Source: an uncultured Dermabacteraceae bacterium (GTDB lineage: Bacteria; Actinomycetota; Actinomycetes; Actinomycetales; Dermabacteraceae). Taken from it: 12,936 nucleotides of DNA. The stretch covers positions 1 through 12,936 of the forward strand of contig CALTZZ010000064.1 in the NCBI GenBank assembly GCA_943913905.1, in the 5' to 3' direction. The notes below the pieces were generated by a model that was not told the DNA's origin, searched no databases, and saw only the letters and a program-made list of their open reading frames with translations. Each line of letters begins with the position of its first letter. Positions within the stretch are counted from its first letter, which is position 1. The translations under genes were made by a program, and so were the position numbers. Shown here piece by piece: positions 1 to 7,514 of this stretch.

Positions 1-1013
1 AGCGTCTCGTCCACGCGCCAGCCGGGGGTGCGCTCGGTCGAGTAGTCGAGCGTCCCGCCGTACGGCGTGGTAACGACAGGTTCGAGCGGGTTGAAAAAGA
101 CCTGGCCTTCCGTTACCTCAAGCTTTGCAACAACCATGAGGTACTGGCCCGATTTAGACGGCGTGATGTGCTCACCGTACTTCTTGATTTCGTCATTGCT
201 CACCCACTGGGTAGACATGGTGAGTTTGCCTTTGCCTTCGAAAGTCGTGACTTCCTTCGTTTCGGCATTCGCTCCAGGGGTAGGACCGGGCAGCACATTG
301 GTCGCGTTTCCTTGGCTTGCGCTGGAGCTTGCCGAGGATGCCGAGGGGGTGGGCTGCGATGCCGCCGGGGTTGTCGACTGGGAGGGCGACGGCTTGGGGG
401 CATTAGATGTTGCGGTAGCCGACGGAGTCTCACTTCCAGACGCGCCAGGTTCACCGTCATTGCCGAATAGCATGGAGGCGATCAGAGCAATCGCGGCGAT
501 GATCAGGCCCAAAATGATGAATATGATGCACCCGATCCACCAGAAACGTGCCAGGAATCCCTTGTCCCCTGAATCAGATGCAGCAGGCACGGAGTTATCA
601 GCCGACTGCCACGACGGGGCACTCGGTGCTGACGTCATCTTTTCGTATTCCGGAGCCGAGTGTTCGGGCGCGAACGTTTGCTCATTTCCTGCACTATGCC
701 CCGGCGCAGACTCCACAGCGTTATCTCCGGTATTGCCGTACCCATAATCATCAGAAGAATACGGCGACGCAGGGGCTGGAGCATTCGCTTCCGGTGCCAG
801 AGGCGACGCGTCCTGACCTTCATCCGCATGAGCCGGGCTCGACCCCGGAGTCGGCGTTACCTGGGTCTCAGCAGACTGAACTTCGTCGTCCACCCAAAAG
901 TCCCAGCCCTCCGGTGCAGGACCCCACTCCGGGTCCGGCTGCCAACCTGCCGGCGGGGTCCACCCCGGCTCATTGATGGGCCAATTCGGCGGCGGGTTGA
1001 AACGGTAGGCCAT
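1..1013 (-). CDS. Partial Pro/Trp-rich single-pass membrane protein with extracytoplasmic C-terminal domain
   Basis: The reverse strand stays open from an ATG at 1013 to the left edge (337 codons, no stop), so the C-terminus is missing. Residues 1-40 are a Pro/Trp-rich cytoplasmic segment with repeated motifs such as GWTPPAGWQPDPEW and PAPEGWDFW, a style I associate with actinobacterial membrane proteins. Residues about 41-150 are acidic, low-complexity linker. A hydrophobic helix lies at about 157-183 (ARFWWIGCIIFIILGLII...). It is followed by a Ser/Thr/Pro/Ala-rich stalk (about 190-250) and a folded-looking domain from about 255 (TKEVTTFEGKGKLTMS, then YLMVVAKLEVTEG). That domain recalls DUF4352-like extracytoplasmic domains, but this is inference. 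An AGGAG eight bases upstream supports the start at 1013. An in-frame ATG at 1034 lacks a good ribosome site. Function is unknown; a cell-envelope role is likely. Confidence 0.8.
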   Translation of the reverse strand, partial: MAYRFNPPPNWPINEPGWTPPAGWQPDPEWGPAPEGWDFWVDDEVQSAETQVTPTPGSSPAHADEGQDASPLAPEANAPAPASPYSSDDYGYGNTGDNAVESAPGHSAGNEQTFAPEHSAPEYEKMTSAPSAPSWQSADNSVPAASDSGDKGFLARFWWIGCIIFIILGLIIAAIALIASMLFGNDGEPGASGSETPSATATSNAPKPSPSQSTTPAASQPTPSASSASSSASQGNATNVLPGPTPGANAETKEVTTFEGKGKLTMSTQWVSNDEIKKYGEHITPSKSGQYLMVVAKLEVTEGQVFFNPLEPVVTTPYGGTLDYSTERTPGWRVDET

Positions 1014-1119
1014 GCGCGTGTCTCCTGTTGACATGAAGCCGTGAAAGCAGCGCTTCCCGGCGCGATTTTTCTACTCCTTTATCGTAAGGCATGACGACAG
1101 AATCCCCTCTGCCATGTTA

Positions 1120-1135
1120 CCCACGATAGAGTGGG
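1120..1135. promoter_or_regulatory. Inverted repeat CCCAC-N6-GTGGG upstream of fabG
   Basis: A perfect five-base inverted repeat (CCCAC, six-base spacer GATAGA, GTGGG) lies 31 bases before the fabG GTG, in the 153-bp gap between two divergent genes. It could be an operator or a short 5'-leader hairpin. I recognise no known regulator site, and such a short repeat can occur by chance. Confidence 0.25.
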
Positions 1136-1166
1136 CGCGATTCATACACTGCTCGGAAGGACAAAA

Positions 1167-1877
1167 GTGAGCGCACGCAGCGTACTCATCACCGGCGGCA
1201 ACCGTGGAATCGGTTACGCCCTCGCCGAATTTTTCGTTGCTCAAGGCGACAAAGTGGCCGTGACGTCACGCTCGGGACAGGGTGGCCCCGACGGCACGCT
1301 GACCGTTAGAGCTGATGTCACCGACAGTGCCTCGCTCGACGCAGCGTACGCGGAGGTCGAGGCAGCACACGGCCCCGTCGAAGTTCTTATCGCAAATGCC
1401 GGCATCACCGATGACCAACTTCTCCTTCGAATGAGCGACGACGCCTTCGAACGAGTTGTTGACACGAACCTGTCTGGCGTATTCCGCACCGTCAAACGGG
1501 CCATTAAGGGAATGATGCGTGCGAAGAAGGGCCGCATCATCCTTATCTCGTCCGTCGTGGCACTGTACGGCTCACCGGGCCAAGTCAATTACGCGGCCTC
1601 CAAAGCTGGCCTCGTCGGAATGGCTCGTGCCCTCACGCGCGAACTGGGTTCTCGCGGCATCACTGCGAACGTTATTGCTCCCGGTTACATTGAGACCGAG
1701 ATGACGTCGGCCCTTGATGACGATCGCAAGAAGTCCTACCTCGCATCGATCCCTGCCGGCCGATTCGCTGCGCCCGAAGAGGTAGCCAAGGTGGCATCGT
1801 TCCTCGCCAGCGACGATTCAGCGTATGTGTCGGGGGCGGTCATTCCTGTTGATGGTGGCCTAGGCATGGGACACTAG
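1167..1877 (+). CDS. fabG: 3-oxoacyl-[acyl-carrier-protein] reductase FabG
   Basis: This is an NADPH-dependent short-chain dehydrogenase that reduces 3-oxoacyl-ACP in the fatty-acid elongation cycle, acting as a cytosolic tetramer. The 236 residues match the family length. Visible motifs are the glycine-rich nucleotide loop TGGNRGIG (9-16), ANAGITDD (76-83), N101 in DTNLSG, S129 in the ILISS strand, and Y142 and K146 in NYAASK, giving a complete Asn-Ser-Tyr-Lys tetrad. The C-terminus VSGAVIPVDGGLGMGH is typical. I chose the GTG at 1167 because AAGGA sits about six bases upstream and the protein then begins MSARSVLITGG, like actinobacterial FabG1. An ATA-to-GTG extension to 1131 is open but has no ribosome site. 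A SixA-like gene follows 48 bp downstream. In mycobacteria the next gene is the enoyl reductase inhA; no enoyl reductase is seen here. Confidence 0.95.
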   Translation: MSARSVLITGGNRGIGYALAEFFVAQGDKVAVTSRSGQGGPDGTLTVRADVTDSASLDAAYAEVEAAHGPVEVLIANAGITDDQLLLRMSDDAFERVVDTNLSGVFRTVKRAIKGMMRAKKGRIILISSVVALYGSPGQVNYAASKAGLVGMARALTRELGSRGITANVIAPGYIETEMTSALDDDRKKSYLASIPAGRFAAPEEVAKVASFLASDDSAYVSGAVIPVDGGLGMGH

Positions 1878-1925
1878 TGGCGGCAATTTCATCACTCGTG
1901 AATCCTCAGGAACGGTGACAACCTC

Positions 1926-2450
1926 GTGAAAGACGAACCTCCGAGTCGCGTCCTTCTTCTTATGCGTCACGGCAAAGCCGAAAACGGCGATACGCCCGAC
2001 ATCAAACGCCCGCTCAGTGAGAAAGGGCAAGAGCAGGCTCGAGTCGTGGGCCGCTACCTTCGTTCTCAGGGGATCACCCCTTCAGCGGTCCTGCTGTCGA
2101 GCTCAACCCGGACGAAAGAGACCTGGAAAGAGCTGAACCGTGAACTCGAGGCTGACTCTGCGGACGTCACGGTTCTCAAAGAGCTGTACCTCGGCGGGAG
2201 CAATGAGGTTCTGCGCTCGCTAGACTCGCTCGATAGCTCACACAAAGTGGTCCTCGTCGTGGCACACGAGCCTACGATGAGCCAACTTGCCGCTCATTTG
2301 GCGAACGACGAGACGTCCGAAACAGCAGCTCTCGCGCAGGTGAGAATTGGGGTTCCCACGGGTTCAATGAGCGTTCTTACCTCAACGAGCGACTCGTGGT
2401 CTCACATCGAGCCCGAGGAGCTGACGCTGCGCACGCTCGTGCGCGGCTAA
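1926..2450 (+). CDS. SixA-like histidine phosphatase family protein
   Basis: This is a 174-residue member of the histidine phosphatase (phosphoglycerate-mutase-like) superfamily. The N-terminal strand carries the catalytic LMRHGKAE motif (R14, H15), and RHGKA is typical of the SixA branch. R62 in SSSTRTKET and the second histidine H114 in VVLVVAHEPTM complete the expected phosphate pocket. SixA in E. coli removes phosphate from histidine on signalling or phosphotransfer proteins; the substrate here is not predictable. The start is GTG 1926. An in-frame TGA at 1899-1901 limits extension, and the nearest AGG is 15 bases upstream, so the ribosome site is weak and expression may depend on readthrough from fabG. 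Downstream it converges with glgC, 49 bp away. Confidence 0.85.
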   Translation: MKDEPPSRVLLLMRHGKAENGDTPDIKRPLSEKGQEQARVVGRYLRSQGITPSAVLLSSSTRTKETWKELNRELEADSADVTVLKELYLGGSNEVLRSLDSLDSSHKVVLVVAHEPTMSQLAAHLANDETSETAALAQVRIGVPTGSMSVLTSTSDSWSHIEPEELTLRTLVRG

Positions 2451-2499
2451 CCACACTCGGGTCTGGCTGGCCATGATTGCACCCGGCTGAGCGGGCACC

Positions 2500-3747
2500 T
2501 CAGGCTGGCTCAATCACCGTGCCCTTGCCAATCACGGTGATGCCGGAGGCAGTCACGGTCCAGCCACGCGCGCGATCAGCGTCGTGATCCAGCCCGATCT
2601 GTGTTCGTTCGGGGATCACAATGTCTTTGTCGACGATAGCCCGGTGCACCTGGCTGTGTCGTCCTACTACGACGCCGTCCATAATCACCGAGTCGGACAC
2701 CGACGCCCACGAATGGAACTGTGCGCCGGAGCCGACGACTGAGTTCGAGATCTGAGCCCCGGAGACTACGACCCCCGGGGCAACGATCGAGTCAACGGCG
2801 GATCCCACACGGCCCGGACCAGCGTGCACGAACTTCGCCGGCGGAATCGATGCGCGCGATTCCGAAAAGACCGGCCACAAGTCGTTGTACAGGTTAAAGA
2901 TCGGGTGGATCGCAATGAGGTCCATGTGCGCTTCGTAGAACGCATCGAGGGTACCGACATCGCGCCAGTAGTCGCGGTCGCGATCAGTGGATCCCGGAAC
3001 ATCGTTGTAGATGAAGTCATACACGCCAGCCGAATCCCGCTCAACGAAGTAGGGGACGATGTCGCCTCCCATATCGTGTTGCGAATCGGAGTTCTCCGAG
3101 TCGTCCGTCACGGCACGGACGAGGGCATCGGCGGTGAAAACATAGTTCCCCATCGATGCCAGGATTGACTGCGGGTCGTCAGGGAGCCCAGTCGTTTCCC
3201 GGGGCTTCTCGACGAAACGCGCAATCTTGGTGGGGTCCTGGTCGTCTACTTCGATGACCCCGAACTGGTCAGATTCGTGAATGGGCTGGCGGATTGCAGC
3301 CACGGTGCAGTCGAGACCGGAATCAATATGCGCCTGGACCATCTGAGAGAAGTCCATGCGATATACGTGGTCTGCCCCAACTACGACGACGTAGTCGGGT
3401 TTGGCATCACGGATGAGGTTGAGGCTTTGGAAGATCGCGTCGGCACTTCCCAGATACCAGTGCTTACCCATGCGTTGCTGCGCTGGCACGGGGGCCACAT
3501 AGTTCCCGAGGAGGGAACTCATACGCCAGGTCTTAGCAATGTGACGATCCAAGGAATGGGACTTGTACTGGGTCAGGACTACGACCTGCAAGTACCCGGA
3601 GTTGATGACGTTTGAGAGCGCGAAGTCGATGAGTCGGTACGAGCCACCAAATGGGACGGCGGGTTTAGCGCGGTCCAGGGTGAGCGGCATGAGGCGTTTG
3701 CCTTCACCACCGGCGAGGACTATTGCGAGGACCTTCGTTGCGACCAT
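2500..3747 (-). CDS. glgC: Glucose-1-phosphate adenylyltransferase (ADP-glucose pyrophosphorylase)
   Basis: It makes ADP-glucose from ATP and glucose 1-phosphate, the committed and usually allosterically controlled step of bacterial glycogen synthesis. The 415 residues match actinobacterial GlgC. The nucleotidyltransferase domain shows AGGEGKRLMPLTLDRAKPA (12-30), GSADAIFQ (100-107), the metal-binding VGADHVYRMD (123-132), and FVEKP (178-182) with the glucose-1-phosphate lysine K181. SMGNYVF (198-204) and YWRDVGT (260-266) are also diagnostic. From about 310 a left-handed beta-helix follows, with repeats such as SAVDSIVAPGVVVSG and NSVVGSGAQ. The ATG at 3747 has no convincing ribosome site, but a TANNNT hexamer (TAGTGT, 3759-3754 on this strand) ends six bases before it, so a leaderless mRNA is possible. 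The gene diverges from glgA. Confidence 0.97.
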   Translation of the reverse strand: MVATKVLAIVLAGGEGKRLMPLTLDRAKPAVPFGGSYRLIDFALSNVINSGYLQVVVLTQYKSHSLDRHIAKTWRMSSLLGNYVAPVPAQQRMGKHWYLGSADAIFQSLNLIRDAKPDYVVVVGADHVYRMDFSQMVQAHIDSGLDCTVAAIRQPIHESDQFGVIEVDDQDPTKIARFVEKPRETTGLPDDPQSILASMGNYVFTADALVRAVTDDSENSDSQHDMGGDIVPYFVERDSAGVYDFIYNDVPGSTDRDRDYWRDVGTLDAFYEAHMDLIAIHPIFNLYNDLWPVFSESRASIPPAKFVHAGPGRVGSAVDSIVAPGVVVSGAQISNSVVGSGAQFHSWASVSDSVIMDGVVVGRHSQVHRAIVDKDIVIPERTQIGLDHDADRARGWTVTASGITVIGKGTVIEPA

Positions 3748-3753
3748 GTCTTC

Positions 3754-3759
3754 ACACTA
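3754..3759 (-). promoter_or_regulatory. Candidate -10 box of glgC (leaderless)
   Basis: On the minus strand TAGTGT (TANNNT pattern) is followed by six bases and then the glgC ATG, so transcription could begin at the A of the start codon. No clear -35 is seen at normal spacing; a TTGAGA lies about 21 bases upstream. The rest of the glgC-glgA gap (3748-3915) shows no operator that I recognise. Confidence 0.3.
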
Positions 3760-3915
3760 CAGGTCCGTTATTTGCGTCACTCTCAAGTTCATCTACTGGT
3801 CACACACTGTTGCCACGCGTGTTGATCGCTTCGGGAACGCCGCTCAGGAGCACTCATTACGATGACTGAAAGCACCGCTATCTCGCCGTATTTCGCACTG
3901 AAGGAAGGCTTTGCC

Positions 3916-5106
3916 GTGACCATTCGCGTTGACATTCTTTCAAGGGAGTACCCGCCGGAAATCTACGGGGGTGCGGGGGTTCACGTTGCTGAGCTCGCGA
4001 AGGTACTGCGGAAACACGCAGACGTGCGTGTGCGCTGCTTTGGATCGGAACGGACGGAGCCCGGCGTCACCGCTTACCCCGTCTCGGAGACTCTCGGTCA
4101 CGCAAACTCGGCGCTCCAAACATTTGGGGTGGACCTTGCGATGGCCCACGACTGCGGCGGAGCAGACGTCGTGCATTCGCACACCTGGTATGCGAATTTT
4201 GGTGGCTTCACAGCCCAGCAATTGCACGGGCTTCCCCACGTGATTTCGGCGCATTCACTTGAGCCGTTGCGTCCATGGAAGGCGGAGCAGCTTGGGGGAG
4301 GGTACCGCCTTAGTTCTTTTGCGGAACGGACCGCATACGAGCATGCAGACGCCATCATCGCCGTATCGGGCGGGATGCGGGCCGACATTCTGCGCTCCTA
4401 TCCGAATGTGGACCCGGACCGCGTTCACGTGGTGCACAACGGGATTGATGTGGAGCAGTGGAAGCCCAACCCGTCAACGACGGTGCATGAGCGCTACGGG
4501 ATTGATCCTGACGCGCCGTCGGTCATTTTCGTAGGGCGTATTACCCGCCAAAAAGGGCTTCCGTATCTTCTTCGAGCTCTCCGCGAACTTGATCCCGGAG
4601 TGCAAGCGATCCTGTGCGCCGGGGCGCCGGATACTCCAGAAATTGCAGCCGAGGTCGAGAAGCTGACCGCGGATCTGCAGGCTGAACGCGAAGGAGTTTT
4701 CCTCATTTCAGACATGCTGCCTCGCGACGAGCTGACCCAACTTCTCACGCATGCGACCACGTTCGTGTGCCCGTCCGTGTACGAGCCTCTGGGGATCGTA
4801 AATCTCGAGGCGATGGCGTGTGGCACGCCCGTGGTGGGGACGGCAACCGGCGGGATCCCAGAAGTCATTGTGGATGGGGAAACCGGAACCCTGGTGCCGA
4901 TCGAACAGGCTCAGGATGGGACGGGGACCCCCGTGAATCCTGACGTGTTCGTGACGGACCTCGCGGCTGCTATCAATGCGATGGTGCGCGATCCTCAGCG
5001 AGCGCGCGCAATGGGCGAGGCGTCAGCAGTGCGTGCGAGGGAGCACTTTTCGTGGGAGTCCATTGGCGAACACACCATGGAGGTGTACCGCTCCGTTCTG
5101 CGGTAG
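3916..5106 (+). CDS. glgA: GT4-family glycogen synthase (ADP-glucose-dependent; GlgA/GlgM type)
   Basis: This is a GT-B glycosyltransferase of family GT4, in the actinobacterial 'glycogen synthase' group. In mycobacteria the equivalent enzyme (GlgM) mainly makes maltose 1-phosphate from ADP-glucose and glucose 1-phosphate for the GlgE pathway. Which activity applies here cannot be read from sequence. From GTG 3916 the protein has 396 residues and begins MTIRVDILSREYPPEIYGGAG, matching the family N-terminus. It carries VVHSHTWY (85-92), HVVHNGID (171-178), IFVGRITRQKG (204-214, with R208 and K213), and the EX7E motif (E290, E298) in CPSVYEPLGIVNLEAMACGTP. AAGGAAGG ends seven bases before this GTG. 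An upstream in-frame ATG at 3862, preceded by AGGAG at 11 bases, would add 18 residues without homology and is the alternative start. The gene diverges from glgC and converges on the next gene with seven bases between stops. Confidence 0.93.
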   Translation: MTIRVDILSREYPPEIYGGAGVHVAELAKVLRKHADVRVRCFGSERTEPGVTAYPVSETLGHANSALQTFGVDLAMAHDCGGADVVHSHTWYANFGGFTAQQLHGLPHVISAHSLEPLRPWKAEQLGGGYRLSSFAERTAYEHADAIIAVSGGMRADILRSYPNVDPDRVHVVHNGIDVEQWKPNPSTTVHERYGIDPDAPSVIFVGRITRQKGLPYLLRALRELDPGVQAILCAGAPDTPEIAAEVEKLTADLQAEREGVFLISDMLPRDELTQLLTHATTFVCPSVYEPLGIVNLEAMACGTPVVGTATGGIPEVIVDGETGTLVPIEQAQDGTGTPVNPDVFVTDLAAAINAMVRDPQRARAMGEASAVRAREHFSWESIGEHTMEVYRSVLR

Positions 5107-5113
5107 CGCAGGC

Positions 5114-5929
5114 TCACGCTTCCGCATGGCTCAGTGACGCTTGAAGCGTAGCTCGCGCCTTTCGCCGCAGTTCTATAAGGATTGGTCGGAACGGGCCACC
5201 TTCGCCACTCAGCGATAACCGCAGGGCGTCGTGTTCCGCGAGCGCTTCCTCTGCAAGCACAGTGAGACGTCCTGCGAGGCGGGCCGTGTGTGCATGCGTG
5301 GGATGGAGGCCAGGCGGTGCTTCCATGAGGAGCCATCCGGGCGGGAGTGTCCGGGCGCGAACGGGTTCATCGGGTACCAGATCGAGCTCCTGCAGCCTCG
5401 TGTGTGCAGAGTCCAAGTATCGGTAGAGGTCTTCGCGGGTACCGGAAGCGTGAGATCCGAGTACCTCCATCGGGCGTGGTGTTGGTGCGGGAAAGCGCGT
5501 CAGATGCAGCCAGGGCGTCTCAGTAGTACGCGGCGGGTCTGCACACACGGTGTGATTCGCGATCATTCCGTCGAGGATGGTGATTGCTTGCCCGGTCATG
5601 AGCGCTGTCTGAATCGCTGCCGGTGGTCCTGGCAGGCCCGCGATGTGTCCTGGCTCGGGCAGCACGAGGTTGAGTGAGGGGCTGCGCATCGCCGAGAGGG
5701 ATTGAAACCATTCCCGAAGGTCGAGGCTTCCCGAGGGAGAGAAGGGGTGCTGAGTCGCCGCCGCAGCCTGTGCTCTCCAGTCGACGTTGAGAAGTGTGAT
5801 GGCGTCGGCCCCGGTGAGGCCCCCACGCAGGTAAGCAGCTGCGTAAGCGGCCAGCGCACCCAGGTAAGGGGCAGGGATGAGGTCACGGGCCGACGGAGGA
5901 GTGGCCGAATGGGCGCTGACAACTCTCAT
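5114..5929 (-). CDS. Hypothetical protein translationally coupled to an RNB ribonuclease
   Basis: I do not recognise this 271-residue protein with confidence. Its stop-start overlap with the upstream ribonuclease gene is ATGA (5926-5929), so translation is probably coupled and a shared role in RNA turnover is possible. It is Ala/Leu/Pro-rich with no signal peptide or membrane segment, so it is probably cytosolic. Landmarks are RGGLTGADAITLLN (35-48), LVLPEPGHIAGLPGPPAAI (about 88-106), PGWLLMEAPPG (about 197-207), and a helical charged C-terminus (LAGRLTVLAEEALAEHDALRL and RPILIELRRKARATLQASL). The LPEPGHIAGLPGP stretch resembles a motif I recall from uncharacterised actinobacterial proteins, without a name. 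Codon use looks like that of its neighbours, with G/C-rich third positions, supporting a real gene rather than an antisense shadow. Confidence 0.75.
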   Translation of the reverse strand: MRVVSAHSATPPSARDLIPAPYLGALAAYAAAYLRGGLTGADAITLLNVDWRAQAAAATQHPFSPSGSLDLREWFQSLSAMRSPSLNLVLPEPGHIAGLPGPPAAIQTALMTGQAITILDGMIANHTVCADPPRTTETPWLHLTRFPAPTPRPMEVLGSHASGTREDLYRYLDSAHTRLQELDLVPDEPVRARTLPPGWLLMEAPPGLHPTHAHTARLAGRLTVLAEEALAEHDALRLSLSGEGGPFRPILIELRRKARATLQASLSHAEA

Positions 5930-7449
5930 GAATGCGTCGCTGGCATGTCCACGGTCGTCACGCCGCCGAACACTGCGGTGGCATGGTCGGGGTCAATGGA
6001 CTCGACACGTGCTGCGACTTTCGTTCCAATGTCGAGGTGATCATCGGTCTCAGTGAGATCAATCCATTGTGCGATGGGTGGCTCGCTGAACTGTACGTTG
6101 ATGCGGGCGGGAGCTGAAGGCTGGCCATCATGACTTTCGCGTGCTTCCTTCCTCCCCACGATCGTGCCGACGAGCTCTTCTCCCACGAGAGTGGAGAGCA
6201 CCTCACTTTCAACGATGGCCTTGGCCGCGCGTTCGATCTGCGAGTTTCGGCTTTGGGCACTTCCCATGAGTGACGGGACCGAGGGGAGAGCAGCGAGAAG
6301 CGCCGGATCGACCGGTTCGTTGTTCACGAGCGCGTGGCAGATCGCCAAACTGAATCGATCCACGAGCCTGCGCAACGGCGCAGTCGTGTGAGCATAGGGT
6401 GCGGCAAGGGCTGCTTGCGTATGTTCGTCTGGCACTCGCCCCTCGGAAAAGGCTTCGTATCCAGCCCCGCGAAACAGCTTCGTGGCCTGGTTCAGGAGCG
6501 CCAAGTGGCGCCCTTTACTCCAGTCCAGCGTGCGAAGGAATTCTCCGTAGGGCATTGATTCGGGCCAGGGTTCGCGCAACGCCGCTGCCTGGCGCCTGAA
6601 GGTGCGGATCGCCTCGTCGCTCGCTGGCGGAAGGGTACGGAGAATTCCGGTTCCACCGTCAATCATGATCTGCGCCGCCGCCATACCGGTCATGAGGGAC
6701 ATTTGGGCATTCGCCTGTTCGATCGGCTGCTGTGTGCGCCAGATAAGCCGCACGTGTTCGCCGTCAACATCTACTTCTTGTTCTGGCGAGCCAAGCGAGG
6801 CACCTCCCCGTTCGATTTCGATGCGACCTCGTTTGTCACCCACCTCCTGCAGCAGGAGCATGAGCGGGTGGCCCCGCCCCGCATCGAGGTCTGCCTGGAC
6901 GGTGTCATACGCGAGCTGCTCGCGGCTTCGCACCAGTGCCCGCTCGAGAGAGACGGAACGCACCGCCGCACCGTGATCGAGGTCGAAGTCCCATACGAAT
7001 GCCGGAGCCTCATGGTCGGGAAGAAGAGAGGCCGCTCCTTCTGGCAGCACCTCCGGGTGTAGGGGAATCCGTCGGTCTGGTAAATACACGGTCAGCCCCC
7101 GCAGACGAGCTTCATCATCGAGCGGGCTCTCCGTCGGTACGAACAGGGGAACGTCTGCAATCGCGTATCGCACGCGGTATCCGTCGGCCGTCTTTTCCAC
7201 GTGGATCGCCTGGTCCAGGTCTTTCGATCCTTCCGGATCGAGCGTCACAAACGGGATATCGGTGCGGTCAATGTGATCCGATGCTTGCCCCCGCCACCGC
7301 TTTTGGGAAGCTTCGGCTTCCGCCAGTACCTGGGCCGGGAAGCGATCGGGAGCGTCGGATTCACGCACAAGGTCATCAATACGCTCGCTCACGCGGGAAA
7401 GCTCGGCACGTGAGCTCTTGCCAGCGAGTGAAATACGACGAGTTGGCAC
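5926..7449 (-). CDS. RNB-domain exoribonuclease (RNase II/R family, short actinobacterial form)
   Basis: It is predicted to degrade RNA 3' to 5' with Mg2+. From GTG 7449 it has 507 residues, shorter than RNase R or E. coli RNase II. I see no N-terminal cold-shock pair. The RNB catalytic signature is FVTLDPEGSKDLDQAI (67-82). D71, D77 and D79 fit three of the conserved aspartates, but Q80 replaces the fourth. Further RNB landmarks are RYAIADVPLFV (94-104), TVYLPDRRIPLHPEVLP (120-136), and YAHTTAPLRRLVDRF, the equivalent of the usual YAHFTSPIRRYAD. The last 75 or so residues look like an OB/S1-type fold (ELVGTIVGRKEAR, KVAARVESIDPDHATAVFGG). The open frame extends upstream to 7749, but that part overlaps the divergent ABC gene. 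GTG 7449 has AGAGAG about six bases upstream. It overlaps the downstream hypothetical gene by four bases. Confidence 0.9.
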   Translation of the reverse strand: MPTRRISLAGKSSRAELSRVSERIDDLVRESDAPDRFPAQVLAEAEASQKRWRGQASDHIDRTDIPFVTLDPEGSKDLDQAIHVEKTADGYRVRYAIADVPLFVPTESPLDDEARLRGLTVYLPDRRIPLHPEVLPEGAASLLPDHEAPAFVWDFDLDHGAAVRSVSLERALVRSREQLAYDTVQADLDAGRGHPLMLLLQEVGDKRGRIEIERGGASLGSPEQEVDVDGEHVRLIWRTQQPIEQANAQMSLMTGMAAAQIMIDGGTGILRTLPPASDEAIRTFRRQAAALREPWPESMPYGEFLRTLDWSKGRHLALLNQATKLFRGAGYEAFSEGRVPDEHTQAALAAPYAHTTAPLRRLVDRFSLAICHALVNNEPVDPALLAALPSVPSLMGSAQSRNSQIERAAKAIVESEVLSTLVGEELVGTIVGRKEARESHDGQPSAPARINVQFSEPPIAQWIDLTETDDHLDIGTKVAARVESIDPDHATAVFGGVTTVDMPATHS

Positions 7450-7502
7450 GTTAATCTCTCTTTCACGAGGCCTGTCGTTCAGTGTAGTGACGCGTACTGC
7501 CG

Positions 7503-7508
7503 TAATCT
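7503..7508 (+). promoter_or_regulatory. Candidate -10 box (TAATCT) of the ABC ATPase gene
   Basis: TAATCT is followed by six bases and then ATG at 7515, so transcription starting at that A would give a leaderless mRNA. A GGAGG sits only one base before this ATG, too close for normal Shine-Dalgarno use. No strong -35 is present (TTCAGT at 7478-7483 is poor). Confidence 0.4.
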
Positions 7509-7514
7509 GGAGGC

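Noticed and set aside
67..747. Long plus-strand open frame of 226 codons (and others up to 1031)
   Set aside because: It lies antisense to the membrane protein gene, whose product has a clear Trp/Pro head, membrane helix and ribosome site. The plus-strand translation shows no domain.
2451..2499. Terminator between the convergent sixA-like and glgC genes
   Set aside because: Only a five-base CTGAG/CTCAG repeat is present with no T-run, too weak to call.
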